Assembly (NCBI GenBank): GCA_050084985.1 | Contig: JBITNC010000001.1 | Coordinates: 132,122,001 to 132,186,000 of the forward strand | DNA length: 64,000 bases | Source of the DNA: Nageia nagi | Lineage: Eukaryota; Pinophyta | Direction: 5' to 3' | Shown here: piece by piece, positions 24,113 to 36,829 of the stretch | How the letters are laid out: each line of letters opens with the position of its first letter | Position numbering within the stretch: the first letter of the stretch is position 1 | Position numbers and translations under genes: made by a program | The notes under the pieces: generated by a model | Database searches by the model: none | What the model was told of the DNA's origin: nothing | Seen by the model: only the letters and a program-made list of their open reading frames with translations

Positions 24113-24377
24113 GGAGATCAACCTATTCCACCCATTTATATAGCCTAAGAAAGACATATAAAGGAGTGAAGCACAACCTCTTGCAATAATATAATCATTA
24201 TTATATTCAAGATACTTTAAAATAAGACCCATGATATATGATATAACATTTAATATAACAAATTGTATTATATTATAATATCCTTTTATCTTGATATTTG
24301 TAATATTGCATTAAATCATTTAAGAAATCTAAATATGATTTATTAAATAAATAATAAATTATTTTTAGGTGTCTACA
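24113..24377 (-). repeat. Element C 5' LTR (part confirmed by comparison)
   Basis: Matches 1-265 over its whole length and starts TGTAGACACC on the minus strand at 24377. The inner LTR boundary, to the left of 24113, cannot be set because the partner copy leaves the window. 23490-24112 therefore contains the rest of the LTR plus the gag leader. Confidence 0.75.
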
Positions 24378-25359
24378 CCTAACCAACCCAAATTCATACT
24401 CTAGCATAATGAAATAACAAGTGAGATTCAAACTTAATACCTCAAAAAAGGAAAATACAACCACTTAACCATCATGATATCACATTAGAGATAGAAGATA
24501 TGATTTGTTAATGATATACAATTATCACTTTATCATGATCATTGACCATTTTTTATAGATAATAATATTTTAGTTTCATGACTCACTTTACTATTTGGAT
24601 TAGTGTGACACCATTTAAGGATGTACCCTCACCATCCAAGCCTTTTTTATTATAAATTAATGATATCATATTTTTAATAAAGTATAAGCCTTTATATCAA
24701 AAGAAATTTAAATCTTATATTATTTTCCCAAAGGATTCTCAATAATTAATTTGCTATTCTCCATATATCTAATACCCACATATTCCAAATTACAAAATAA
24801 GGATATTCTAATTATTTTCTTCATTTTAGTTACCAAATACATCCTAGCTATTAGATCTTCTTGTTAATAAACTTGATAAGTTGTTTAACCCAATCAATTT
24901 AATTGATATCTACTCTAAATACCTTGAACATATATTAAGAAAAATTTGAGAATAAGTCATATTTCTTTATTAAGGAATTCTTGAAAAAATATTAAAATAC
25001 AATTTCCTCACTATTGATACCAACACTAACCTAATTCTTGAATGTTAATGTGGATGAAAATTTCATTGAAGCACTCATTGATATCTTCCTAATGTATTAG
25101 TATCCATGGTTATGATGCAACTATGAATAACAAGGATTGATCATCAGATATCAAGTTTGAAAAAGAATGGATTTAGAAAAACATATTGTAAGTGATTACT
25201 AAGCTTTAAGAAATAACATAATGGAGAGTGTTTGTGATCATATGATTGGATAAGGAGAGGGTTATGTAAATTCCAAATGATGTAAAATTGAATAGAGTAT
25301 TTTAAATTTATTTAGTAGTGTAAGAAAAAATAAGAGCACATTTTTATATATGTTTCTTC
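24378..25359. other. No gene seen
   Basis: AT-rich sequence flanking element C, with short frames only and no repeat shared with other parts of the window that I can detect. By position it may be the upstream part of the decayed element D copy 1. Confidence 0.4.
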
Positions 25360-27369
25360 ATCCTCCTATTACATATTTTTGGCCAACTTCCTCTACCTTG
25401 CTCTCCAAATTATTGAGGGGAAAGTCATTCCTAGGTTCTCCTAGTAGATAATGAATAAAATTTGGATGCCCTACCTTGAATTAGGGTATTACTACTTGAC
25501 TACATATGGAGTGTTCTTTAGAATTTATGGATTCCCAAGGAAGTCCTATTTGCTTCCATACTATGTGTTAGAAAGGTTGTTTATTATTGACTTCTTAAAA
25601 TAGTTAGATGAGTTGGACAAAAGTTTTGGGTCTAAAAAGAAGAAGACCAATGTTTTTACTAATGTATAGACATTTTAAGGTTTTATTTTGAAGAACAAGA
25701 GGCAAGCTTACAAGTTTATGAAGGTACTAGAGATATTGGGCTTGATAATAGTAAATGAGACCTATCACTATGACCCAAATGGTATCACTGTAGTTTGGTT
25801 GAAAATAAACATCCAAGGAAATCCTATAGCCTTATAACCATACAAAGATGAGTAGTTTGAGAGCTTTAGGAACCCTTCAAGAGATAATATTATTCTAGAT
25901 AACTTACTCAATTTGGATGTGAAGCAAATGTTCATTTAGAATCCTTCATCCAAAGAGGCTTTATGGAGAACTTTCTTCACAAAAAAGTATACATCAAATG
26001 AAGAGAGATAAATTGGATAGAGTTACTACCAAGAAACTCAATATAAATAAAAAATGGAGTCAAGTTAAGAGTATGACCTTTTTTAATTTTAGAGATGAGA
26101 AGGGAAATATTTCAAATGTTATTGAATTAGATGATGATGAGTTCTCCAAAAAGTACAATAAGGAGCATCTAGAGGAACAAGTTTCTAGTTCTAATGAAGA
26201 GAGATGTGAGAATGATAATCCTCCCTCCCCTACCACCATTGCAACAACTCAACAAAGGTATAAGGTGGTTACAAAAAGAATGGAGAAAATGTAACAAAAG
26301 CAAGCCTAGCCATATAAAACCTCTAGTTTTGCAACCCTAAAAATTATGAAACATCAAGTGGAGGTTATACTTGATGATCTATTACCTAAGTAGAAATGAT
26401 GGAGAATTTACTAAAGGAATTCGAAAAATGTTGAAATATAAAATTTTGTTAGGACCATCAAGATACCTACTTTAAAGCAATATTTAGCTCCTACTTTAAA
26501 GCAATCTTCAACTCCTTATTCAATTACTTCATCTCTTTCTTCAACCATTTTATCTCCTACTTTAACCACTTCAGCTTGTGCTTCAACCACTCCATTATCC
26601 ACTCCCCAATAGTATCCAATAAGACCTGATACTTCCCCCCAACTCCTATTTATATCATCATCTTCTATTATTTCTAGCCTAGTCCCATTGTTACATATTG
26701 CTCCCATACCCCACTCTCATTTGCAATGCCTAAACCCATGCAAGCCCCATTCTCTCTTATGTATATGCATACTATAACCTTAGTTGCTACATCTTCCATT
26801 ATTATTCAAACATCTATATATGTCAAGTCAATTGTGGTTTCACTACAAGGGCAACCTGTGTAATTATCTTGTTTAATATTTGGGTCTAATCCTATGAATT
26901 ATTCATCCATTTTGTACATTAAGGAGGCTTCTACTTCTACTTCAAAGATTGATACCCCAAGAGTTTTATGCATTATGACCCTATTGCCCAAATGATGATA
27001 TAAATGTTATCCCTAACAATGAATATTCACAAATAGGTTAACCTATGGATTTTTTTGTATTTAAATATTTTGAATATTTAGACATCAAAGATAGAACCAT
27101 TTAGCCTAACATTTATAAGAATAAAAAAATTTGATTTGGCTTGCCAACATTTTAATTAAAAAAAAAGGTAAGTGCAACTAGCCACTTATACCTCCTATAT
27201 TTTTGTAAGAAATAATTTTAAAATTATGAATAATTTATTAATCACCAATTATATCCATTATATATATATATATATATACTTTATGTGACATGGTCAGATA
27301 TACCTACATTTCAAGTTCTCAATTTGTAGAGAATTCATACTGCTTCAATTTAATGATCATTTTACATTT

Positions 27370-27798
27370 CTAAGGAATTACAGATACTCATCACTAAGGA
27401 TTGTAGATTCTCGTCACCTATAGATTACAGATGCTCATCACCTAAAGATTGTAGAGGCTCATCACTTAAGGTTTAGATAGGCTCATAACCTAAGGATTGT
27501 AGATGTTCATCACCTAAGGTATGTAGATCCTTAGTACCTAAGGTATGCATACACTCATCACCTAAGGTTTGCATATGCTCATCACTTAAGGATTACAAAT
27601 GCTCATCCTCTTAAGATTCCATACTCTCATCACCTTAATATTGTATATGTTCATCACCTAAGGTATGCAGATCCTTAGTACCTAAGGTATGCATACACTC
27701 ATCACCTAAGGGTTGCATATGCTCATCACTTAAGGATTACAAATGCTCATCCTCTTAAGATTCCATACACTCATCAACTTAATATTGTATATGTTTTT
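27370..27798. repeat. 24-bp minisatellite with a 144-bp higher-order unit
   Basis: About eighteen units of 24 bp, of the type 'ggattgtagatgctcatcac' plus 'ctaa'. From 27517 six successive variants form a block of 144 bp that is repeated almost exactly from 27661. Units within a block differ more from each other than the two blocks do, so the second block arose by duplication of six units together. Confidence 0.9.
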
Positions 27799-27800
27799 CA

Positions 27801-28697
27801 CTTTCTATAACCCATAACATTTTTTACAAGTCTATAATCAATTTAAATGATATAGCATTGGATATATATTAAAAAGACCTTTAAAATAGGTGGTCACACA
27901 ACCCCTTTTGAGCAAGGAATGAGTTGTCAAAGGCAAAAAATATAGATAGTCATCTATAGTAAAATGCAAATGATCATCAATGATATTATTGATGATCATA
28001 TATATTTTTGACCTTTGATGACTCATTTCTTGCTCAAAAGGGGTCATATGATCACTCATTTTAAAAGTATTTTCAAGATCTATCCAATGGTATATCATTC
28101 ATATGGATATGAGACCTATAAAAAATGTTATGGGATTTAGAAACTTATTGATTTATTTTTATCAATTTCTATGGATCATAACATTTTTTACAAGTCATCT
28201 ACATAAAATAATGACTCATTCCTTTCTCAAAATAGATCATGTGATAACTCATTTTAAAATTCTTTTTGAGATATATCCAATGGTATATCATTTACATCGA
28301 TTGGAGAAATGTAAAAAAAGTTATGGGCCATAGAAAGTGATTGATTTATTTTTATCAATTTTTATAATCCATAACATTTTCACAGGCATCCAATCAATGT
28401 AAATGATATACCATGGTATAGATATCAAAAATACCTTTAAAATGAGTGCTCACATGACCCTTTTTTAGCAAGGAATGAGTCATCAATGGTAAAAAATGTA
28501 GATGGTCATCTACATTTTTTTCTTTGATTACTCATTCCTTACTCGAAAGGGGTTATGTGATAACTCATCTTAAAGGTATTTTCAAGATCTATATAATGGT
28601 ATATAATTTGCAAGGATATGAGACTTGTAAAAAATTTTATGGGCTTTAGAAAGTTAGTGATTTATTTTTATCAATTTCTATAACCCATAACATTTTC
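27801..28697. mobile_element. Cluster of three foldback (MITE-like) units
   Basis: 27801-28143 is a long palindrome: 'ctataacccataacatttt' at the left end is the inverse of 'aaaatgttatgggatttaga' at the right end, with arms of about 150 bp that include 'ccccttttgagcaagg' and its complement. A second unit (about 28161-28335) has a shortened left arm. A third (about 28356-28657) is again full. Units are joined by 'gatttatttttatcaattt', and another end sequence follows at about 28670-28697. No transposase frame is present. Confidence 0.8.
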
Positions 28698-30089
28698 TGA
28701 AGATGCTTGTATGCATCCTAACTTATTGAGATGATCATTTTTAATTGCTTTAAGATGTCTAAAGGTATTGTTAGATGGTAGTAGCCAATTATATTTATAT
28801 GTCCATAATATACTAAATATTGATATAATATCACTAACAATTTACAACTTTAAAAAAATTATTATTTCACCACTTACTATAAACCCTCTAAAAAGGGAGA
28901 CCTTGTGTTAGGGTGTCCCTCCCCTCTTAGGAAGGACCTACTTTGTAATGTCTAAAATATTGCTTGAAAGTGTATTAGATAAATAATAAATAAATATAAA
29001 TTAGGGAGATAGGGTTTAGAGTATTTTCCTTTTCCTTGTGTAATACCCATAACCTCAATAACCTATCAATAGAACAAAAGGGGAGGCTTCTAAGTCCTAG
29101 GTCCTTAAGACCCTAGGACCATGAAAAGAGAGCTAATGAGCTTATAAGCCACCCATGTTGGGTCAATAAGTCAAAAAAAAATGGAATGATTCCTATAATG
29201 AAAGCTAGCTTAAGATTAAACTATTTTAACAATCAAAAAATAAACTAGATTACCCTAACCTAAATCCACAAAGGACTAGCCCAAAACAACTAGTATACAA
29301 TCATGCACCAAAAAAATTTATAAAAAAACACAAAAGGGATATATATGATTAACCTCCTTTTTATGTCCCCTCAATATCCTACAAAAATGCTTAAGATAAT
29401 CATTAAAACCATAAAAAGTCCAATAATGTGTTACTCAAGGTTCTCTTGTAAGAAAAGGACAAGAATCCCCTTTTTATTATTTTGAAAGTGATGGGTATAG
29501 ATCCAAGTGAGAGAATCTTGGCCAAAAGCTAGAATGGATAGTCCCAAGTGTGCATGGACAACAAGAAATCATGGGTCTTTTGTTGCAAGAATGAAGGGAA
29601 GGATATGGAAGTTCTAATTTTGAATTGAATTTTATACAAGTTTAAATGGTGGGTCAATTAGGGTTTTAACCTAACCAATCATCTGATATCGTAACCAGTG
29701 GGTTGGTTAAGGTCCAAGGTCACCAAATGGTAATAAAGGCTCAAGTTACCAAAATTAATTAGATGAATGGGATAGAAATAAGATGAAGGGCTAATGGGTT
29801 CATAAAGAATTGCAAAATAAGTCAAATTATCATGAATTGCCTAAGGTAGATGAATGAATGATTTTCAGGTGTATACACTTACTCTATGTGATTTTCATAC
29901 ATTTTTGCTATGACTTTGAATACAATTCACCATATTTTAAATTTTTTTTTATTTCATCATCGTTCATTATGCATAATGTTGGATGAAATATGTTCATACC
30001 TCTATTTTCTTAGCTATCTCTAGACATCCTTATATCTTGGTAGAGATCATAAATGTTATATCAACCTCTTTCCATTATAGGATAAAAAT
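28698..30089. other. No gene seen
   Basis: AT-rich, many stops in all frames, no clear repeat partner in the window. It lies between two parts of ORF X, so it is probably inserted or decayed element D sequence. Confidence 0.35.
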
Positions 30090-31468
30090 AATCTTATGTT
30101 TTAGTTAGAATCCACTATTGCTTCAACTGCTACCAAGCTCACTACACAATTGAAGAAGGAGACTGAGAAAAGTATAATGTTTTAAAATAAGGCTAATATC
30201 CTTGATAAGGAAGTAAAAGGATTAAAAAATAATGTTAAGAATTTGAGGGATCACATATCAAAAGCTCTAGATCAATCTACTCTAAAATAGAAAGATAAAG
30301 AACTTCACTCTGCAATAGAGAAAGTAAAATCCAAATAAAAAGAGCTATTAGTAGTAAATAAGGAGATTGTTAAGTTGTACATAGAGAAAAAAAAGTTGAA
30401 TAAAATCTTTTCTCAACTTAATTTTCTAGCCAATTAAAACACTCAAATGGCCCAGAAGAATGTATTGATTTTGGGAAAAGATGCATAAATAAATGTAAAT
30501 GATGTACAATTCTAGGCTAAAGATCTAGAGATAGCTAAGAGGGATGCCTAGTTAAAGGGATAAGAGGCTAATCTAAAAGATGAAGAAACAAAGCTTCAAC
30601 AATACAAGGCATAATTAAAACAATGTGAAGATAAAGTCAAGCAACTTGAAGAATAGTTGAAAAAGGTAGTAGAAGAAAAAGATAAATAATCCTTTAGTAA
30701 GGATACTTTGGCTAGGCTAAAGAGCAAGTTGTACAAAGTCATATTTATAGATATAAAGATCTTATTTCCAATCCAAAAATATATAAAAATCATGCCATAA
30801 AGCCATTGATAACATATTGACCAATATCTCATAGACAAAGGTCTTGATTGATGATAGAAAGGATGAGGCTCAAGCTATTTTTGCAAATATTAAGGTCATA
30901 TCAAATGAGGACATAACAAAGCAAAATCTAGGCATAAGGGAGAAATTCTTGATATGGGTTCATCGATCATGAGGATAGATGCATACATGGAATAAGGATT
31001 TAAATATCAATCTATTTTGACATAGGAGATGCAACTGATCAAAATAAAATTTCAACACCTACAAACTTAGGGCATTCCAAACTTCTACTAGGATTCAAAC
31101 CCCTTGACTAAAGATCAAGTTAAGAAAAAAGTAGAGGCTATTTTAAAGGATAACTTTGAGTTTTATAGTTAGCTAGAATAATTTGATCTAGATAAGTTTT
31201 TGCATAACTTTATCAATTTAATATTTTAATAATCATCTATGAAGGACTTGGTGAAGCAAAATACCGCTATTTTCTTTTTTATTGTTAATAGTATGATTAC
31301 TATTCATAGGTACATGGTAAAATTTGATAAGTATAGTAGAATAGATCAAGAATGGGCTAACATCAAAGCCATTTTGTTGAAGATTGACTCTATTTCCCAA
31401 GGTTGATATATATTTTTTTGGTATGGTTTATGAATTTTGTTGCCAAAAATCCTTTAGACCTACTAGAA

Positions 31469-33437
31469 TGTAGACACAATTTTTTACATAGTGCTTTTAA
31501 TATAAAATCATAATATGATGTTTATTTTGGACTCAAATTTTATGTATAACTATGACTGTGCTTTGATTTCATTTCTATGTTTAAGTATAAAATCTTGTTC
31601 AATTTTTAGTCAATTCATAATGCATATGTGTACTTTGGTATTTTAAGTACTTGGTATTAAAATCTTGCAATCCACATGTATATTCACTCACCCACATATA
31701 TTTTCCTTAGTTTTGATTTTTCTAGCAAGTTTTATAATTTAATTTTGCATTATAAAAACAATTATGTTAATATTATGTCTTTGCACCCCAAAATGGAGAG
31801 TTTGGTCTAATTCTACAAGTAAGAAATGTAAAAGTTTTTATTCTAGATGAACATGATGACATCAACATATACATTACAAAATGCTAAGAAAAAAACGTTT
31901 CCATATTAAAAATCTAAAGAATTTGCACCCATGAGGATGCTAACATCACAACATTGCCTCTACATCTTGGAAACATAACTAAATAAGGAAATCTGCATTA
32001 CAGATGGAGCTTACATCATGCTATCAAATTTGTACCATAGATTTAATCAAAAGTTACCTCCTTAGTGTAAACTTATTCAACAAAAATGTATAAACTTATG
32101 ACTAATTATATGTTGCCACATATCCCTCTATACTCTAGAATTACTACCAAGGTTTGAAGAATTCATACTTTGGATCAAATCTAAACCAATACAAAGAGGA
32201 GTTCTAAAACTCTACCACATATCCTATGAGATTCCTTCTATACTTCAAAGAGTGCTTACATCATCATTTAATTCTGTAATGTATATTATTGAAGAAACAC
32301 TACAAAATGGTCTAGTACACATGGATTTAGTGCATATTTCATAAAAAATGATGCAAATTCATTCCATATTCAATAAATAAGTTCAAAAAGGTTAAAAATC
32401 ACCAAATACCCTTGAAAGATAAGATTGAAAAAAAGTATGAAGAGATAGCTAGGTTAGAATAGAGTTAATAACTTCTGTAACTACAGTTTTGAGGAGAGTA
32501 TAATTAAGGAAAGGGTTGAACACCATCATACCATGTTGCAATAACTTTGAAGGCAATCAAATCCATATATATTCTAGCTATAGACACATAATTTAATTAC
32601 ACCAAATCTTGATCTAAATCAAATATTAGTTTGTAATTTGGAAATCGAGGAGATCATGATTAGAAGCCTTCAAATAAGACTTGCACCTTTATATTGAAGA
32701 TATTAGGGTAATCTTTTTATCTTGTAACCCCCTATCAATCTAATTTTCCAAAGATTTGATACCAGAGGATGTAAAAATCTATCAAAAGATCTTATTGTAT
32801 AATTAATGAGAAAATACAACTCATAGTTTAGTAGGTAGGGATGCTATCCTAGATCTTGTAAAATTTTTACAAATACTAGAGGCCTCTACTAAATAAAAGG
32901 TTAAATACTTATTAAATATTTCTCTTTGAAAATTACTATGTATTTTGGGATGAGAATCTTATATTATTTTCCCTCTCAGGTTGTATATGAAATCTTTTTC
33001 ACTCTAGGGTTGTTACTAATAGGTGCATGCCTCCTAGAAAAGAATTAATGCATGGATCAAACTATGGTTGTTAGGTATTATAGTCATTTTACTAATGCAA
33101 CCAGCTAAGATTACCTATGGCTATAAAATTTGAACATTATCTATACCAAATTATTAGAAGATTTCTAATGCCCATGGTGGTGCTATTTCACCCTCTTTTA
33201 CTTTATACATTTTTTATTATTACATTTTCTAACCCTTAAACTCAAAACCCCAATAGATAATGAGTTAGCCTTCATACTGGAGATCAATTTACAATAAGTT
33301 TGTATCTTGCATATAGTATGTTCTTTGGTTAAAGTAGAATAATTTACTATTACATTAGGTCAATCAATAGTAAGATCCATTTTGGTATGCTTGGTGGAAT
33401 TTCAACTGATTAATTTATAATTTATAAGGTTTTAACA
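31469..33437 (+). repeat. Element D LTR (single copy)
   Basis: Begins TGTAGACAC at 31469, the same nine bases as the LTR starts of A, B and C, and ends TTAACA at 33437. A primer-binding-like site follows nine bases later. It is preceded by the end of ORF X and followed by gag, so it is placed as an LTR on both sides. No second copy is visible in the window, so the boundaries rest on termini and context only. Confidence 0.5.
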
Positions 33438-33445
33438 TACCTTAT

Positions 33446-33462
33446 TGGTGACTCTGCTATCA
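33446..33462 (+). promoter_or_regulatory. Candidate primer binding site of element D
   Basis: TGGTGACTCTGCTATCA. It begins TGG and resembles the TGGCGACTC type of PBS that I recall for Ogre-like Tat elements (tRNA-Arg). It differs from the PBS of A and B. Confidence 0.5.
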
Positions 33463-33559
33463 AAGATCCTAGAAAATTACACTTTTATGATCCTAAGTTT
33501 CATTTTACACTAAGTGTGAGTATTTTCTTCTTAGATTTTCTTGCTTGTTTATTTTTTTC

Positions 33560-34530
33560 TCCTTACTAATTGTATGCTAATAGGAAGAAGAGTAGTAGAA
33601 TTAGGAGAACATCCCATATTTCTATAATTAGATTCTAGAAGGAGAATAAGGAAGTAGACATTACCTACTATCTTTGAAGTTGATGAGCTTCTATATATGT
33701 TACCTATAACCCTACTACTTCCTCCTCTAATTAATCCTCCTCATAGGATTATAATGGCTACACAAGTAGCTCATCCCAAGTTTCCACCCTTAAATTGTGG
33801 ATGTCCTCTTAATTTGGCCACTAATGCTAAAATACCTCAACTAGTCATAAAGAAAAATTTTAGTTTTTATGGAATGGGTAATACTATATTTTCTTTTGAT
33901 CACTCTAAGGATTTCCTAAATCAAGAAAGGAACCATGATGTTACTACAAAAGATATTCTAGTTCGGTTACTTGCTATGTCATTCAAAGGAAAGGTAGTTG
34001 ATTGGTATAGATTCCTTTTGTATGCATCTATAACAAATTGGGTTGATTTGGCTAAAGTGTTTGTAGATGAATTTAATGAAGTTGCAAACCTAATATTCCT
34101 ACTCACTCAGTTTACCTCTATTAAGAGGAATAATCAATAATATGTTACTAATTTCAATGTCATATTTAGAAAGTCACAAGCTAGAGTTCTTATCTCTTTG
34201 AGGCCATAATATTCTTTGGATTATTTCTATTATTTGAATACTTTCTCCCCAAATTTGTCCCATCAAATTAATAATGAGAAGCTAACAACTTTTGCTAAAT
34301 TATACATAGTGGCTATTAAAGCTGAATTTATTTTGATAGTTATGGAAAAGCTACCCATAAGAATTTTTATGCCCTTATTCTTAGAAATACCATCTCAAAC
34401 AAAATCTCTAGTAATACAAACACTTATGTTAGCACTCATTCCATTGAGAGAAATAGATCTCACTACCCTTTCTATTGAAACTTATGAAATACAAGAGTTG
34501 AAAACTATAGTCAAATACATGTAGAACAAG
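33560..34530 (+). pseudogene. Element D gag (decayed)
   Basis: The first open piece (33697-34140) holds a capsid-type gag domain: a start region with 'HPKFPPLNCGCPLNLA', then MSFKGKVVDWYRFLLYASI and 'WVDLAKVFVDEFNEVANL', the helical core typical of retrotransposon gag. A further piece (34216-34524) continues downstream after a frame break. A possible knuckle trace lies near 34717-34800. Non-functional as read. Confidence 0.7.
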
Positions 34531-35329
34531 ATCTTATCAAGAGATAGAGCTATTATTGAAAGGAGATATGATAGATATGGTCCCAATAGTTAGAGATATG
34601 AACCTAATAATTAGAGAATAATACTTTACATAGTAAAATATTTATTAGCTTCCTAGAGAAATTCTTCAATGGCTGCAAACATGATAGACCAAACTACAAA
34701 ACCTGACTATGGGTGTTTGGTATACATTGAACCTCATATTCTAGAAACCTATGTAATTTATATTCATCATTGTAAGCTTATTAGAGAAGTTAAGTAGTTG
34801 GCTTTCAAGGACAAAAAAGTTATGACCAATGAAGAAGCTCCTAATATAGCTTACATGAATTTCATATCTCATGATATTGTCTTTCAAGTTGAGACAAGAT
34901 CTAGAAGACAAACTAATCCAAATAACTACTGAAGGGATGAGGCTCCACTGAGATAGAGAATAGTTTATTCTATAAAAAGAATAAAAGACTCCCCTACATC
35001 ATCCACTTCAATATCATCTAGAGAGATCTTTGCATTGCAGCATATTACAAGACCAAGGACCTTACCTCCTTGATATGAGAATTAGAGAGAACTTGTTGAA
35101 AGAAAATTGAGACTACCCTCAGTCACTTATACATAAAGAGATGAGACTTGTCAACAATACCAAAGGAGGTATCAATCAAACAATTAACATAGGCCTCAAA
35201 CCAACTTCCCCTTTAATATTGTAAATAAGATGAAGAAGGTACCTTTAAGAGAATCTACGTTTGATGCAATTTTTAATTCCTAATTAGTTAGATTTGTTAA
35301 AAGAATCCCTAAAAATTGCCATATTAACC

Positions 35330-35590
35330 TCTAAAACTCCTACAATTTCATGTGCTCAATTAGAAATTATTTTGAGAATAGAAAACAATAGGCCTTCTCC
35401 ATTTTATATTTAATTACTCAATACTAGATCTACTACCATTGTAATGCCAAAAGTTATTTTTGAGGAAATGAGTCTAAACTATACTAAAGAAGCACTTGGT
35501 ATCCTTGAATTAGATGGTAGTCCTATTATAATTATTGGAGAAATCAAATATGTTTCCATTTCATTGAATAAACTATAATATCTATTTTCT
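35330..35590 (+). pseudogene. Element D protease remnant
   Basis: 'LLNTRSTTIVMPK' at about 35414-35450 fits the aspartic protease motif L-x-D-T-G-S, with Asp changed to Asn and Gly to Arg. It is followed by 'LELDGSPIIIIGEI'. Both active-site changes are of the G-to-A kind. Stops lie on either side. It sits between gag and the RNase H domain. Confidence 0.6.
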
Positions 35591-35944
35591 AAATAGTAGT
35601 GTTTTATTTATCCCCTTTATTTGGCTTATGCTTATTGAAAGAGTTCATGGAAAAAATAAGAGGATACCTTGCTAATGAACAAATCCACATGGTTGTTTCT
35701 TATGGAGAAGAAAAATAAGATTCTATAATTAGATAACTTCTCAATATTAGATCATATTAATATGAATATCTTATAAGATGAATAAGGGTTATGTAGTAAA
35801 TTTCTAAGTTAGAGACATGAGGAAGATTATCAATCCATCCAAATAATAGAATAAATTAGGTATGTGGATATGGGTACTTACTGTATCCTTAAACCAAATT
35901 ATTTCATGCCTTATTCATTATAAACATATGTGAAAGGAGCTATG

Positions 35945-36330
35945 TACAATGGAATTTGATGGTATAAAATGTAAAAATGGTATTGAAGATAGTGTTATTT
36001 TTCAATCCCCATCATAACCATCCAATATATTTTCTTATAGGATAATATGGACTTGCATAAATAACACATTCAAATATGAAGCCCTTTATCTTGGCCTATC
36101 TAAAGCTATAAGATTAAGAATCAAATACCTATCAGTAATTGGATATTTAGAATTGATTATCAATCAAGTTACCAACAAGTGCTCTATCAAGCATCATTAC
36201 TTGAAAGCATATAGAAACAGAGTAAATGACCTATCAAAGGACTTTTTGCACTAAATTTCATGGTAGTAAGAAGATGTCACAATACCGTAGTGGATTAGTT
36301 GGCATATAAGGAAGATAATTATGATATTAT
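35945..36330 (+). pseudogene. Element D archaeal-type RNase H domain, located before RT
   Basis: Visible in order: EFDGIKCKNGIEDSVIFQSP (first Asp), NNTFKYEALYLGL (catalytic Glu to Lys), 'VIGYLELIINQV' (the Asp of the G-D-S motif is Tyr), KHHYLKAYRNRV, and after a +1 frameshift 'VVRRCHNTVVD' then LAYKED. This is the same family as the second RNase H of A and B. In D, however, it comes between protease and RT, about 600 bp before the first RT motifs, not after the gypsy RNase H. Confidence 0.75.
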
Positions 36331-36829
36331 TGCTCATTCAAATATTAGTAAAGATATTGACTTGGTATTTAAGCCATTAATGTTAGATAATGATTATCAT
36401 TGGTGGGTTTTTTACTACAATGATTAGATCAACTAGTTTATCTAATATTTTTTTTACTTATTAGATGAGGAGACTACATTAAATGACCTTCAAAATAAGG
36501 ACGTTATACAACTAAAAAATAACTTTATCCCAAAAGTCTTGATATCCTTAGAGAAATAATTTGATAAATAATATCATTTTAAAGTTGCAAACTCCAATGA
36601 ACATAAGAGAAATTACCATGAAATAGAAGTATTGCCCAATAGAAGAGTGAATATTAGGATATATGCTTCTCCCCATGATAGAAGGAATATCATTCTATTA
36701 TATATAAAATTTTAAGACATTATTGCTTGGAATTATCAAGATCTTAAGACATATAATATGTATGCAATACAACATTCCATCAAGTTAAAAGAGGATATTG
36801 TCCCATTTAGATAAATGTAGAGGGTAGTC

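Larger units (their letters stand above)
1..24377 (-). mobile_element. Element C: small gypsy-like LTR element, split by nested element A
   Basis: Two matching LTR ends (1-265 and 24113-24377) face the same way and bracket 266-24112. Removing element A (2562-22566) leaves only about 4 kb of internal sequence. That sequence has a gag-like frame with a zinc-knuckle trace next to the 5' LTR and no recognisable RT or integrase. So C is either a non-autonomous element or a deletion derivative. The minus-strand LTR starts TGTAGACACC at 24377 and TGTAGATACC at 265. No target duplication can be tested because the left end is outside the window. Confidence 0.7.
25360..31405 (+). pseudogene. ORF X of element D copy 1: unknown protein, interrupted
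   Basis: Three parts read in the plus direction. (a) 25360-26390 encodes a globular-looking stretch with 'YGFPRKSYLLPYYV', an acidic region and 'NPPSPTTIATTQQRYK'; it is homologous to 41250-42250. (b) 26390-26650 is S/T/P-rich. (c) After the inserted minisatellite and foldback cluster, 30090-30950 encodes an E/K/Q/L coiled coil, and 31100-31405 a further stretch ending at a stop 64 bp before an LTR. Stops and frameshifts are frequent. I do not recognise the family. Position just upstream of an LTR, in the same orientation as element D, suggests a third gene of that element. Whether (a) and (c) belong to one protein is inference. Confidence 0.45.

Noticed and set aside
24378-25359. Host gene exons between elements C and D
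   Set aside because: No frame above noise and no splice-flanked protein-like segment.
26516-26707. Minus-strand frame rich in G, E and V
   Set aside because: It is the shadow of the S/T/P-rich plus-strand part of ORF X.
27370-27798. CRISPR-like array
   Set aside because: Units are contiguous 24-mers without unique spacers, in a eukaryotic repeat context.
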